A DNA stretch of 64,000 bases, taken from contig JABWDB010000038.1 of NCBI GenBank assembly GCA_019614645.1, positions 496,001 to 560,000 of the forward strand. Direction: 5' to 3'. Position 1 is the first letter of the stretch. Every line of letters begins with the position of its first letter. This DNA is from Stratiolaelaps scimitus. Its lineage: Eukaryota > Arthropoda > Arachnida > Mesostigmata > Laelapidae. A program made the translations under genes and the position numbers. Positions 24,956 through 36,940 of this stretch are shown piece after piece. Under the pieces are notes generated by a model that searched no databases, was not told where the DNA came from, and saw only the letters and a list, made by a program, of their open reading frames with translations.

Positions 24956-27900
24956 TAGAGGTGAGTTGGTTATATTGTATAACATCATAGATAGATACGT
25001 AGACTCTTTGGGACTGGCGACCTAGACGTTCCAAGGAATAGAGCAGTATTTGTATGGCATGGCTCTAAAAAGGTAATACCAGCGGCTTGAAATAATCTGT
25101 CCTGTTCTATTAGAAGCTCTAGGAATTTACCCGAATTTAAAGCTAGAGCCAAGGACTAACTACTTGAGGAATAAGAACTAAGAGAATGATCCTTTATTGT
25201 ATACCTAGTTAGGGAAGATGCCGAAAGGAACGCCCTTGTTATGTTGTTATGTCGAGGATAAGAATGTTTGCAGTGGACTCATAGATTAACTTTAAATATG
25301 AAAATAATACAGTGTGCCGATACTTTCAAGTAAATTGCACAGTTCCAAGACTATAAAGAAAGATGAGACTCATAGCTTAGGACGCTGACCGTGTACGCTT
25401 ATGTAAGCTGCAAGTTATGAGGTGGCTGCGAGCTGACTTTGGTCTTCGGCAACATAAAGTTATAGAGGTTTCGTTTGCTGGCCAGTTCCTCCATCTCACA
25501 CCGTGGGGCAGATGCTGCCTAAAGAGCCTATGTTAACCAGGTTGGACGCATACACGTTGGCCACATCTCAGACCCGCAGGCTTGGTAGCAGTGTCGTCGT
25601 GTCCTCAGCTGTGAATTGAGAATGGGGATGAGATACAATACGCCGTCAATCATATTAGCTAACCCTACATCTGTATTAAAAAGCAATCGTATTATATTCG
25701 AAAAATAATCGAGTTCGAGGCGGTTATCAAAAGTCGATCGGCCGGGGGCAAGATACATTTTCCGACTGGAAGTTGGTGCTGTTGTCCAATAGCTGACATC
25801 CATATACGAGGCTGCATATAGTCTAATAGGTGTTCGCGTGAAGTCAACAAAGAAATTCTTGAATCTACCAGATGCGGAGTGTTTTATAAGCAATGATTGC
25901 CACCAAATACTGATTGATTTTCCTTCAATAATAAATGTGTCGTTCGCCATTGCGCCACAGACAACAGACCCTTGTATTGTTGCTGAGATGTTTCAGCACT
26001 AACAAATAGAAAATAATAAATTTTCACTTATAATAAATAAATAATAAAAGTTAGCAATGAAAAGACAACTGGGATCTATTTTATCTGAAATGTCTAGCGT
26101 CTAAATTGCCGAAATTACATGAAAACAGTGACATAAATCCCATTCTGTAACTGGTTTGTCGTATTCAGTTATAGCCAATCGCATCTGGTAGCGAAAAGCG
26201 TCTGGAAGCGGAACTGGCTGGTGGTTATTCGTAGAATACACTGTTGTAATATAGATGTGTGAATGCATAAAAGTTTCTGCGCTTCTTTGAAAGCTAGATG
26301 ACTGTATGGTTATGATTTCGATCTCGACTAACCAGCACTACGGAAATCACCAGTTGAACAGTTTTCACCTAATTTTCGATGCAATGAACGGCCAAATTAA
26401 TCTTTGTGGTAGAAAAAAAAACATGCCCGTCCGATAAGCAGAACTGAGCAATGGAAACCATTGAATCTACAACATAGGGATCTTATGCAGGGTCTTTTGT
26501 TTTGAACAGACTCTCAGCCCGAGGTAGTTCTGTGTCTAGATCGTCGTGGCCGTCTCTAAGCGATGCCATGGTACTGTGTCACATTACAGCTTGAAAATGT
26601 GAGCACGACGACACTAATCGAGATGGTTTCCATCTTAGGCAGTAAATGACAAGAAAGCACAGATGCAAGTTGAAGGAGTGTCTTAATGAGTGGGACGGAA
26701 TGCCAGCATGGCTTTGCAACGCGAAAAAGCCAGCTACGAAAAAATGCAGCAGCCTTGAACGTCATCTCAGGATGTATAAAATAAAATGTGAGATTTAGGG
26801 GAAAAATGCTTACACGGAATATTTTCGACTTCTGCAATTGAGTTGTGCAACGTCTGTGTTTGCATAACGTAAAATATCGAAATAAAACTAATACTGTATT
26901 GTAATAGAAACTATGCAAAAAATGGAACGGAAGAATGTTGTCGTTCATTTATCACCGGGCAAGCGTGTGGCGGAGAGTCGACACTCGTCATTGACGGCAA
27001 TCTAAGCCTTTGTGGCTTGATATCGAACAAGTAGCTTTGTGGGTCTGATGTATACATATATATTTATTTATCTTATTTTAACCGAACATAGAAAAGTTTC
27101 TTTGGCCGTTTGGTTTCATAAAGCTGGCTGATAATTACAGTCGAGTTAAGTATTAACCTTTGGTTTTTACGAGTTAGTGTATCACCTGCTCAAATCGGAA
27201 GTCTTCAATACGTGGCCAAAGTTACCTTGGGAATCGGATTGTTATCCTTGTGTTGCTTCTATAACAATCATCGCCTATAGTCTTGATTCATGATGATAAA
27301 ATACCGCACTGCGTACAGAAATAACGTCTAGCATATCGACTTATATCCTCTTTGCTACCACATCGGAAAGTATGAAATAAATAATGTGACGTGACGAAAT
27401 ACGGTTAAACCGTAAAACTCTGTTTTACTAAATTAGTTCGCCTTTTTTTTTTTTTTTAAAGGGGGTGTAAATTAGTTTGCCTGGATGCAGGGTACTGACA
27501 CAGGGCCAACGAACGGCAGAAACATCCGTATACGGTTATAGTGGGCGTGCTATCGCAAAGTTCCTTAACGGATGCGAAGTCTAGCAACATTAGCTGATTT
27601 CGACACGATATAACTGATTTTAGCTCGATGCCGTCACTAAGGGCAACGTAAAGGTACATGTCATCTATATCGTGTCTTCCTACATAAGCTTTGGACTATC
27701 GGTAACTTCTATTATGGCCCACACGAGCTACGCTCAGTTTCCTGTACTAATCGGATAAAGGACGAGATGGATAGCAAAAGTCAATGTGTGTCTATTTATT
27801 CCTCTGGCCGCCGACATCATAACCTCTGGTGGCGTTGTATACCCCTCATGTGTTCGTTGCTTTCGTTTGCCTTGCTCTATGACTGCCAATAGTTACAGCC

Positions 27901-28700
27901 ATACATCACCTTTAGCCATCCACGAAACCCAGCACTTGGTCGTTCTCCCTCGGCCGTGAGTGGTCGCCAGCGTAAGTACGGGACCCTTTGGGAAGCCTTT
28001 AGCCTTGTTAATTATGAACGCTGGGGACGAGGAACCCGACAGGCTGACGGGAAAGCCAGTCGACGAGGCTGTGGAGACGCTGCGGTTGCCGGCAAACGAA
28101 CTGAGATACATGAGACAAGTCAAAGCGAGGCATGGAGACAGCGAGACTGAAAGAGAGGAAGATATACAACTGCCGAATGCGCGGGCTACTGCTGGAATTG
28201 AGCCTTCTAAATACATGCAGTCGTATCAGATAACGGCTCAATACCTGCAGTGGTGGTGGTGAATCTGCCAGATCTGCTTAGATCTGGCATCGTCTTTCGA
28301 TATATACACAGACACACACCAACCGACACGTAAACGCGCCCGAATCTCAGGTCAGAATCGATCATCGATGGAATCACTAGTCCATGTTTCCGGGAACAAG
28401 ACATCGAGTGATATACGTACACACACACACATACAGCCGCAGTCATCGAACTAGTGGTGGTTTTCGTATGTCAAGAAAGTGCAGTTCAAGGACCATAGTA
28501 TAGTTAATTGTAAGCTAGAATTTGGTTTATATCGTTCTAATTGTTTTTCGAGCTGACCCTTAGTTGTTTCCCCATCTGATAGGCCTTAGCTCTTCACCTT
28601 AGGTATTATTATGAACACCTGTCGGGCCCCCCTTTGCTTATTCTCTTCCTTCCTCGTACCTGGCGAGAATCTTCAGGCAAAGAAAGACGATAAAGAATTC
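24956..28700. other. Unassigned DNA with one ATG-started 140-codon frame
   Basis: AT-leaning DNA. The minus-strand frame 25528-25950 starts at a true ATG in a good context (GCAATGG) and encodes 140 residues of balanced composition, rich in aromatics, but matches no family I know and its length is not beyond chance. A 15-base T run lies at 27443-27457. At 27954 and 27972 two donor-like strings (GTGAGT, GTAAGT) occur close together. Nothing else is assignable. Confidence 0.35.
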
Positions 28701-28717
28701 CAAAGATTCTACGCGTC

Positions 28718-28790
28718 TGACAGGCTTTTGAACCCGCATCCCTCCGGTCTAGCCGTCCAAGACGCTCACCACTATACCATCCAGGGGACA
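28718..28790 (-). repeat. tRNA-like SINE head (tRNA pseudogene)
   Basis: On the minus strand the 73-base segment has the layout of a tRNA. It contains ATGGTATAGTGGTGAGCG, an A-box/D-arm string typical of tRNAs and tRNA-derived SINEs; then an anticodon-arm-like stretch with GTCT and AGAC pairing across nine bases; and GCGGGTTCAAAAGCC at the B-box position, with two departures from GGTTCAAATCC. The acceptor stem does not pair, so this is not a working tRNA. It most likely is the 5' head of a SINE whose body would lie below 28718. The family is not identified. Confidence 0.55.
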
Positions 28791-30930
28791 GGTTTATATA
28801 CAGGTGCGCGGCAATTGACCCCCCAATGCTTGTGTTATATGGGTGTGCGTGACGATCTATGTAAATTTAGTCAACTAGAAGGGGAGATCGGCTTTTGCAA
28901 AAATACTGTCTATGTTAATAATGTATAGCATCATACATTTAAGCTAGCCGTGGTCGTACTTGCCTCTCGCAATGCAGGCACATTGACAAGGCTACGCGGT
29001 TGACAGTATCTGCTCGTGTCAGTTTTGACAGTGAATGCAAAATGCGCGGCACAAGGCTCGAAGTTTATAAACATCATCGTAGAGGGTCGGCTTCCAAAGG
29101 TAGCATTTGCCTTTTGCAATTGCACAATTCTGGAAGCTTGTTGTTGCACATGGTCATTGTCGAACCGAAGAGGTTTTCAGAAAGAGCCGCAACGCTCGCT
29201 CGCGAGAACCGTGACGTTTCAAATTCACAGGTGTAGCAGTGCGTGTGTCAGTTTGTGTACAGTTTGTGGCGATTGCGCCAGCTAAACGTGTAGACCGAAG
29301 AGACTTAGGAGCTAAGAGTTTCTGCGCCTGTAATCACAAATTGGAAGGGCTTTTACCTCGATACAGCTAGAAGATATGCATTGATAACAATTTCTAGACA
29401 GTGATTCGGATCTCAGGCTACACGGGTATATATGGATAAAGTGCAGCAAAAAAGTGCGGTAGTAGTCCGGTAGCTGTCACATCTGTCTCGTCAGGATGAT
29501 ACAATCCTCTTGAACGAGTAACACTACTAGCCGGAGCAGTAGTAGTAGCAGCAGCATTCGGCTGTAAATTGACCGCAGGCAGCAAAAGTAAAATCAGCAA
29601 CGAGCATGTTCACGCTCCATTTTTCACTCTCCAGCTTCAGCGTCGTGGCATAGAGAGGATTCTTTCTTTCACTTCCATCTTATCCTATCCCTTCCTATGC
29701 TTTGCCTTGCGGCTTTTTCCCATTCACTTTCCGACTTCCGGACCGTCGAGCAGGACAAGGACGAGCAAGGCCAACGAGTGGAAGGCAACCAACAGAGCGG
29801 GCGGCGGACATAAATGCAATAGCACCACCATAAGTAGTGCGACGCCAGGAGTCCAAAGGAAAGTCAGAGAGAGAGAGAGAGAAGCCACGACTGAGAGATA
29901 CATGAAGAACACAAGTGCTGAGGGGCTGGTAACTACACGGTTTTAGCTGCAAGGCTGTTCGATGCCGGCCCTCGACGTCATCTTCGTGGGTGGTGGGTGC
30001 TTTAGGAGCGCGTGAAGAACCTGGAGCGTCGCCTTTTTTTCTGAGCGGCAACGAGAGAACCCTTCCACGATATGGAGTCTGGGCAGTCCTAGAGTCAGCC
30101 TAGTGACTCAGGCCTGCTTCGTCGACATGTCGCGCGTGGCCGGATAGACTACCTCTTTTATCCTCTTGCCACAATATGGCTAGACATTGAAGCCGGCTTC
30201 GGGGTTTAGTTTGAGCTTGCATTAAGCATATTACTGCTGCTGCTGCTCTAGCTTCTATTAGTTACCAAAAGCCTTTCGTACACCAGAACGCCACCCTTCC
30301 AGAAATGAAAGCCAGAATCCATTCTGTGACTATCATTCTTCTCCATGACAACTACCCTCTGTGGAACTACTAGAACATATGTGGATTTCCAAGTATGTTT
30401 ACGAGTCTCAAGAGAACACGGCTTTTGCAGTGCATAAAGCAATACATGTTTCGTAACGTTATTGACAACCATTATTGGCGAAAGCAGCACTAGTTTCTGT
30501 AAATGTCGCGCATAACTCCTCACGAACATATGAGGTAACAAATACCCACACCTCTTCGACGCAGAACGTTCACAGCGTTCATTTGTTACCTTGAGACAAC
30601 GCCGGAATAGTGGTCCAACAACGTATTGACTAATCAATAATAAAAGTGAAAACTGTAAAATTATTTTTTTTTAACTAATCTTAGGAACTGATATATTTCG
30701 CTTGCACTTTTCCTCTGAAAAGCGCGCTATTTATATCACATAATAGACGATGAGGCACGAATGTCTGCGCCGGTCTGTTAGAGCAGGAATAGCTAGCAGT
30801 TGTAGTGGTGGTAGTGGTATGATATTGTTGTATTTAATATAGTGATGGAGATGTTGGTGGTGACCGGCGCTATATATTATACAATAGAATGCTAGTAGTA
30901 AGCCCGCGCATTTAAACGAGTAGGAGTCCA
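28791..30930. other. Unassigned DNA
   Basis: No recognisable gene. A GA run sits at about 29868-29881 and a short CTG run at about 30233-30246. Frames at 29569-30051 on both strands overlap the GA run and look compositional. The minus-strand 129-codon frame at 30248-30637 has no recognised similarity. Confidence 0.4.
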
Positions 30931-30945
30931 CACCTTCAGTGTGAA

Positions 30946-31041
30946 ATGGATGACGAAACGGTGAATGAAGCCGGGACGTCAGCCGCGGGTGTGAGTGGCA
31001 CACCAAAGTCCTTCGTTCGTCAACTCCTTGGCCTCGACTGA
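30946..31041 (+). other. Small frame or initiating exon with internal consensus donor
   Basis: In a GC-rich patch, an ATG in good context (G at -3, G at +4) opens a 31-codon frame with an acidic start (MDDETVNEAG). After codon 15 the sequence is GGT|GTGAGT (donor GT at 30991), so the first 45 bases could be an initiating coding exon in phase 0. On the opposite strand 30979-31101 a 40-codon ATG frame has strong G/C third-position bias, so the strand is ambiguous. No family recognised. Confidence 0.22.
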
Positions 31042-32680
31042 GTCACTGCCATAGAGCTCGACGGTGAACGATGCCGACGACGAGGGCACGTTCGCCTTCA
31101 TCTGTCTCCTCAACGTTAGCCTTGGCCCTGTGCGACTACCCCATGTTATTATTAACACCCGACGACATTCTCGCCTTGGTTGACTAACTTCCCTTTGTAC
31201 CGCAGGCAGGAAAGCCCTAGATCTGACTGTTGTGTTGCGGTAACACACGAACGCCGCTGACGGCTTGGGTACCAACCCAATATGCTATTGGGTCGGTACC
31301 CCACGCGTTGGGGGAAAGGCAGAGAACAAACGGGTCAAAGGATGGACGGTGACTGGATCGAAACTTCGTGGTCGAGTCGGATTAGAGCGCAAACAGTACA
31401 GAAATAGTAATTAAGTCATACAATTTCATATGGTTATTATTATTCTTGTATATCAAGATCACTATTTGTGCCAATTGAAAAGTAGCAGCCTTGGTGCAAA
31501 ATTGACAAATACGCGGGAGTGAACATCCAATAGCTAATGTGGGTCGCTTCAGTCTTGTACTGTCTAGTCCTGCCTCATAGCTGCCTGTCGCAGGGAACTC
31601 TTGTCCTTATGAGCACATTTTGAATGAATTCCTCGAGGCGGGGGGTGGGAGAACAAAAGGGTTATTGGCCCTAAGATACACATCGAGATTTTGGCTATAT
31701 TCACGTATATTAGGATAGGCTTTATTCGGTGATTTACTCGGCGTGGCACAAGCCGCTGAAAGGGGAAGTCAATAAATGTTGGTTGTATTATAGGTGCCTA
31801 AGGTGCTGCATGTCGAGTATATGTTTCCGATCTAAAGTCGTACCTGGTCACTTTTTAAAATGAATCGTTGTGTACATATGTATATCGATACCAATCTGTA
31901 TTGCTCCGATAATAACTATATTTCTCATACATTTATAGTTGGATCAGTATTCCCAAAATGAACTATGATAACAACGTGCTTTCATCAGTTCCGACATCGC
32001 CGACTCTCGAGAAGTCCTTCAGCCACCTCTTACACGATTGCCTCCTCGCTTTTCCCCTGGGAGGAGTTCTCTCAAGGCATCGGGAGTACAACATAAGTCC
32101 CAATCTCTCCCAAAAAACATTCGGACGGTGATGTCACGTTAACAAATGTCTGACAAACGGCCTTCTGTTGAGACTCCACCGCACAATAGCACCTGTATAA
32201 CTCGGAGCGGGAATTACTCTTCCCTTCGCAGAATACACGTAACAGAAAGTTCAGAGCTAACACATTAGCATTCCCATAGAGGCACTAACTGTAAACGATA
32301 TACGATCGTATCGTACTATTATGAGTCATCCGCACGCTACGATACAGGAAAAATTTCCAATAACTATTGGCTCAGACGTCAATGAAGGCAACAGGACTGT
32401 TGAAAAAACGCTTATAATTAAAAAGTACACACCAGCGACGACTCTAGTGACAGAAAACTCACGTTGAAGACAAATCTATTGTATTCGGAGGAAAGTGTTT
32501 AGAGTTCTATCTTCTACAATGCTCCTTCTCTTTAAAGTGTCTTCGTATTGTGAGCGATTACTATTACTATCATGTGTGTATTATTTTTAAAACTCTTGCT
32601 TAAGGAAATCGTACAGCTTGAGACTAGGAAACCTACCCTTCAACATCACGGTCTATTCATAATTGTGTGAAATGGTGAGA
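31042..32680. other. Unassigned DNA
   Basis: Nothing assignable. A short G-rich tract occurs near 31639-31652. AT content rises after 31.4 kb. Confidence 0.45.
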
Positions 32681-32681
32681 A

Positions 32682-32903
32682 CTAAACACTTCTCTTTCCT
32701 TTCCTATGCTTCTGCCGCTTTTTGCTTTGATGAGGGCTTACTGTAAATGCCCGACGCACACCGGGCCACACTACTGAGGTATTTGCCAGTGTGTTAGTGA
32801 GGGCCCTGCATCCCCTAAAGCAATCATCGTCCACGATTATGCCGCTCATGATGATAGTAATGGACAGAATAAATGCAATATAAATTGGTGGCTGCTCCTC
32901 CAT
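32682..32903 (-). CDS. Candidate small secreted peptide precursor (73 codons) or signal-bearing exon
   Basis: Minus-strand frame from an in-frame ATG to TAG. Residues 7-24 are strongly hydrophobic (PPIYIAFILSITIIMSGIIV), like a signal peptide, followed by an acidic DDD, two cysteines three apart (CFRGC), an N-glycosylation sequon NTS and a very basic tail with KKR and GKR that resemble prohormone cleavage sites. A GTAAGC donor-like string follows codon 54 (32741-32736), so the basic tail could instead be intronic. The same frame is open upstream for another 80 codons to 33143, so the start is not certain. It matches no neuropeptide family I know, and the open length alone is within chance. 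Confidence 0.25.
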   Translation of the reverse strand: MEEQPPIYIAFILSITIIMSGIIVDDDCFRGCRALTNTLANTSVVWPGVRRAFTVSPHQSKKRQKHRKGKRSV

Positions 32904-35840
32904 ATCCTGTATCATGCAGTTGTATACATATATGTGCAGTAATCGTATAGCAGAGAATCGTCTTGCTCTGAGCAGCAATATGCCATAATCAAAATGAGTT
33001 ATCATGTCAGCAGAGCAGGACAGGAGTTTCTCATTACCATCAATATCATCGTCATCGCCTCGTCGATTTCGTGAAGGCGACGAGAAGCCTCTTGACAAAG
33101 CTAGGCTTCTCGATGACAGGCACAAGTGCGCGGAACGATACACATTACGTCGAACGTCGTTAGCCGCCGCCTCGTAACATGATCGCGCAGTGATCGTTTC
33201 GATGGTTGGCAGGGCGGTTCACTGTTCAGGGCCCGGCAACCAGTCAACGGTTCGGATGGGATGCCGTCGCCGCAACGCAACGATGATGAGACGTGACTGA
33301 AATGGTCAATGATCCTCTCCCGGTGGCAGAGGCGGCGGTGATGTAAAGCCACCATAAAATAGCTTGAATTTATGTTGCATTACGAAGGGCTCACTAAGCC
33401 TCGAGCAGCGACTGCGTCGAATAGCAGAAACGAGTCTAATTACACGCGGTGTGCACGTGATAGCTTATTCGTGTCATATCGCCTTAGCGCAGTGTTATAA
33501 TGTGTTGTCGATAGATGCATGCACCACAAGCCAGGGAGGGGTATTGTCATAGCCTATTTTTTCTTAAAGTATTTATATTATTATTATAGCATACTCGGGA
33601 ATTGCTACCAACCCGCTAATTGTTGTTTTTTGAAGTTTTGCAAACTGTTTATTGTGTAATAATCTTCTCTAATAAATAGAACTAAATTTACTGTGCTGCA
33701 GTCAGCATGAGCTTCTCTGAACCTATTGTGTCATTGTGCATCGTTAATAAATAATTGACAGCGAAGCAAACGACTGGCTTGTTCCGACAGAATAAACAAT
33801 CAAGCCTTGTTGATTGTTCATTCTATTGAAGGCATGACACTCGTTTGGTTACATGCCAAGGTGGGCAACGCTATTTTTGATACGTGTACTAGGCGTGTAA
33901 ATAGAGACATATGCTCTTTGCTTGCTTGCTTCTTAGGGACCACACATATTATGATTATTAGTAAATCATAACTGTCTTCAATTTTTGAAGCCATCTAAAA
34001 CATCTTCGTTCATAACCCGTACAGCGAACAAAAAGAACCATGTGCACGTTTAGTCAGTTGTTTGTGTGTTTGTCAAACAGCCGTAATCATTTAATCACAT
34101 TGATTCATTCATTCATCCATCCATTGATTCATTTATTGATGGCTGTGCTTTCATCATAAGCGAACAGAGGATACTTGAAGAAATTCCCTCCCTTGACTCT
34201 TTCGGATACCCTGAGCACTGCAGTTACGTGTATCATTTTGGAACTTCACGTTCCACCATCTAATTGTCACTTTCTGACATCCTCGATAAGGACGGGTGCT
34301 ATTTTTAATTGGAAAATTCTTATTAGCGTCAGCCTGAGGAGCTTTGCCCTTGTCGTGTTTATTGTCTTTGCAGATCGTCCTCTATATAGAGCGAGGGGGC
34401 AAACGAGCAGCAGAGGGAAACACCGGTGTACGAGACGAAGTGAACTGGCCCCAGTGAACGGATAGCGCGGGGCTGGGAGAGTTCGTCCTTTGGAGAAGAA
34501 GAACTTCTCAGAGTAGTCGGTGGGGTAGTGACCGCTTTGAATGACATCACTTAATTAGATCCCATGCAGTAACGCCTAGAGCAACTACTGGAGGGCCAGC
34601 CTCAATAGTGAGTTGCCCAGGGGAGGAAAATTGGTGCACCTATTTTTTACCTCCAATATTGGTGAATCGCATTCTCTGGCATCAATCTAAGTTTTCCTAA
34701 TATTCTATACAAATTACAATGCAAGCGACATCGTATTCTAACTTCTACATGCTATTTCCTTTAAGTTATTTTGTAATACTACTGGTAATACAACCACTTA
34801 CGGCGATGGCGTCCTGCTGACGATCAGAACTGCTTGTTGAAAGCGCCATCGCAGATGACACTGTAGTATGACCACCAGCGCCAATCAGTCGAGCGGACCA
34901 AATTCAAATCCATGTGAAGGCAAAAAACCTCTGCGCGTACCCCGATAATTAAATTATCTCCTAAACTTGCGCGTGGCAGACGACAAATGAAATAGCCTTT
35001 ATGTGGCGCGGATATAATGGTAGCGGGTGTTGAAACAACGTGCGGTCCTTAATGGCTTCCATAGCAGGATGGGACGCCATTCCTTATTTTCATAGCGACG
35101 ATATTCAGAGAAATTTAATGACCCAACATGGTGAGGGTGCACAATGCTGAATATATATTATATATATGCAAATAATCGACACGTGGGATGGCCAAAATAG
35201 AGTACGTAAAAGTATATCTGGATAAATCCTATAGCATCGAAGACGAGTGTTATAAAGAATTTACTCTTCGCAGTACTAACGGCTATTGGCTGCGTAAGCT
35301 GAAGGACGTTTTGGCTGTGCAGACTAAATCGGAGGACAAATATCGAACTTTTCCCCGGCCCGCGTTTCAGTCACAAACTCACCCATCTGATCCACCGTAC
35401 CGCATATTTTGTTGAACCCGAAGATTAATTAATCCATCATGTACAGAGTGCTCACGGACAACACCAGATAGATATTATTCATAAATGGCTATCAGAATCA
35501 TAGCTGTCATTGTTGACATATTTGAAGCCAAGGACGCAGAGACTTATACTGAAGCGCATAGACATGTATCAATCGGATTATACTCTGATATCAGGTAAGG
35601 AAAAGACAGAAAGGATCTAAACACCGGAAGAGAGAGAAGGAAAAATAACATCCAATCGCGGCAAGCTCCAAGCCAGCTGTGTTTATTTGCCTCCGTGCAA
35701 ATTCTGGATATCTATCATACACTGCGATATTATGCAGTGACTATAGTTGCGTTTTAGGTAATGTAGCAAGGCCAGTTAGGGGCGGTTGTAGAATCGTGTA
35801 CTGAGTAATATCTTCACTTGATCCCGGGTCTTTGCAAAGG
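32904..35840. other. Unassigned DNA, GC-rich near 33.1-33.4 kb
   Basis: GC-rich sequence at about 33050-33350 has open frames on both strands without support. A degenerate ATTC-like tandem lies near 34105-34140. A TATATAG string at about 34380 has no matching initiator. A 75-codon plus-strand frame at 35188 (true ATG) and a 36-codon frame at 35484 ending in ATCAG|GTAAGG (GT at 35595) look mildly exon-like but are unidentified. Confidence 0.35.
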
Positions 35841-35844
35841 TAAA

Positions 35845-36215
35845 GGTAAAGGTTTATTGGTTTATTGAAGGAGCTGCAATTTTACAATGCTTAAACTCTC
35901 TTATATGTCAGTGGGTTATTTCTGGCAGTATGGCGCCGTCCGCAACATTCAACATGCACTCATTGAACTGTGAACATTCGGGGGGGACTATTTAACGACC
36001 TCCCTTTGCTCGCCTGCTGGTTGGGAGATAATCCGGAAGACGAATCCTAATCAGTTGGCTGTTCACGAATGCTGCTGCACCCATTCGCACGATGCAGTTA
36101 TCTCCATAAAGCAATCGCACAGAACTGAAAGATTAACGAAGCTCTCCTACAGTATGCGGTAGAGTCGCAGTACGCATGCCTGTTGACAGGCCCTCGGTCG
36201 AGACTCATGAGTTAG
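35845..36215. repeat. Probable composite of SINE-like pieces with a plus-strand tRNA-like segment
   Basis: The left edge (about 35845-35880) carries two gtttattg units and shares its sequence with 15369-15400; on the opposite strand it would end in AATAAACC repeats, like a retroposon tail. At the right, 36151-36206 reads as a tRNA-like unit on the plus strand: ATGCGGTAGAGT as A box, GCATGCCTGTTGACAGGC as anticodon-arm-like hairpin, and GGTCGAGACTC as a one-base-short B box. The two parts have conflicting orientations, so two insertions are more likely than one. No tRNA is functional here. Confidence 0.35.
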
Positions 36216-36940
36216 CGGATAAGCGGACCAATCTTCGCAGAGCACTTAGCAATTGAACGCAAGCAAAACAACGGCACCAAGTGACCTCTTGGACACTACT
36301 TTTTTTACGTCCTTGCGGATGCACTACCCGCCAGCTGATCAAAAATTACTGTTCAGATACCGCGATACTATATACCTACAGCATACGTGCAAAATGATGT
36401 TTAGCATTTGTCACTAAGTTTCAACAACTAGGCATCGCAAAAATGTTCTGTACTTCATACAAAATTTAACTTGAAATTCTCAAACAAATGAACCAACTCC
36501 ACGTCCTGCACAGCATGTTTCTCCAGGGATTCGTGTCAGGTCGTGTCGGCGTATATGGCTGAATGTCCGCGGTGGACCGACGACCCACAAGATTTTCCAT
36601 AGCTCCCGTCTTCATACATGTCTGCCAGAAGAAAATCTGAGGATGGATGTCTGTCGTAGAAGAGGTTGAACAACTCTTGCCACCGATGACAGGCGAGAGT
36701 TGGCACAAAATGAATGTCCCGGTGAACAGGGAGAAATGTACAAGGAGGGAGTATAAAGAACGAAAAAAAAACGAGGCAATGGCAAAAACATCATCCCGGG
36801 GAAGTGTTACTACTTCTGCTGCGGCTGTGCACCCATACACACACACACACACACAGTCACATACACTACTCAAACATAAGTAGATATTTCGGTTAGAGAC
36901 TCCGGGGAACTCCAGCAAGCCAGCTAGCCAAGGTAGACGG
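36216..36940. other. Unassigned DNA with an AC repeat
   Basis: An AC run at about 36837-36855 is the only clear feature. The 150-codon minus-strand frame at 36466-36918 reads through it and looks compositional. Confidence 0.45.

Noticed and set aside
36466..36918. 150-codon minus-strand frame
   Set aside because: Starts near and reads through an AC/GT microsatellite; no domain or natural composition outside it.
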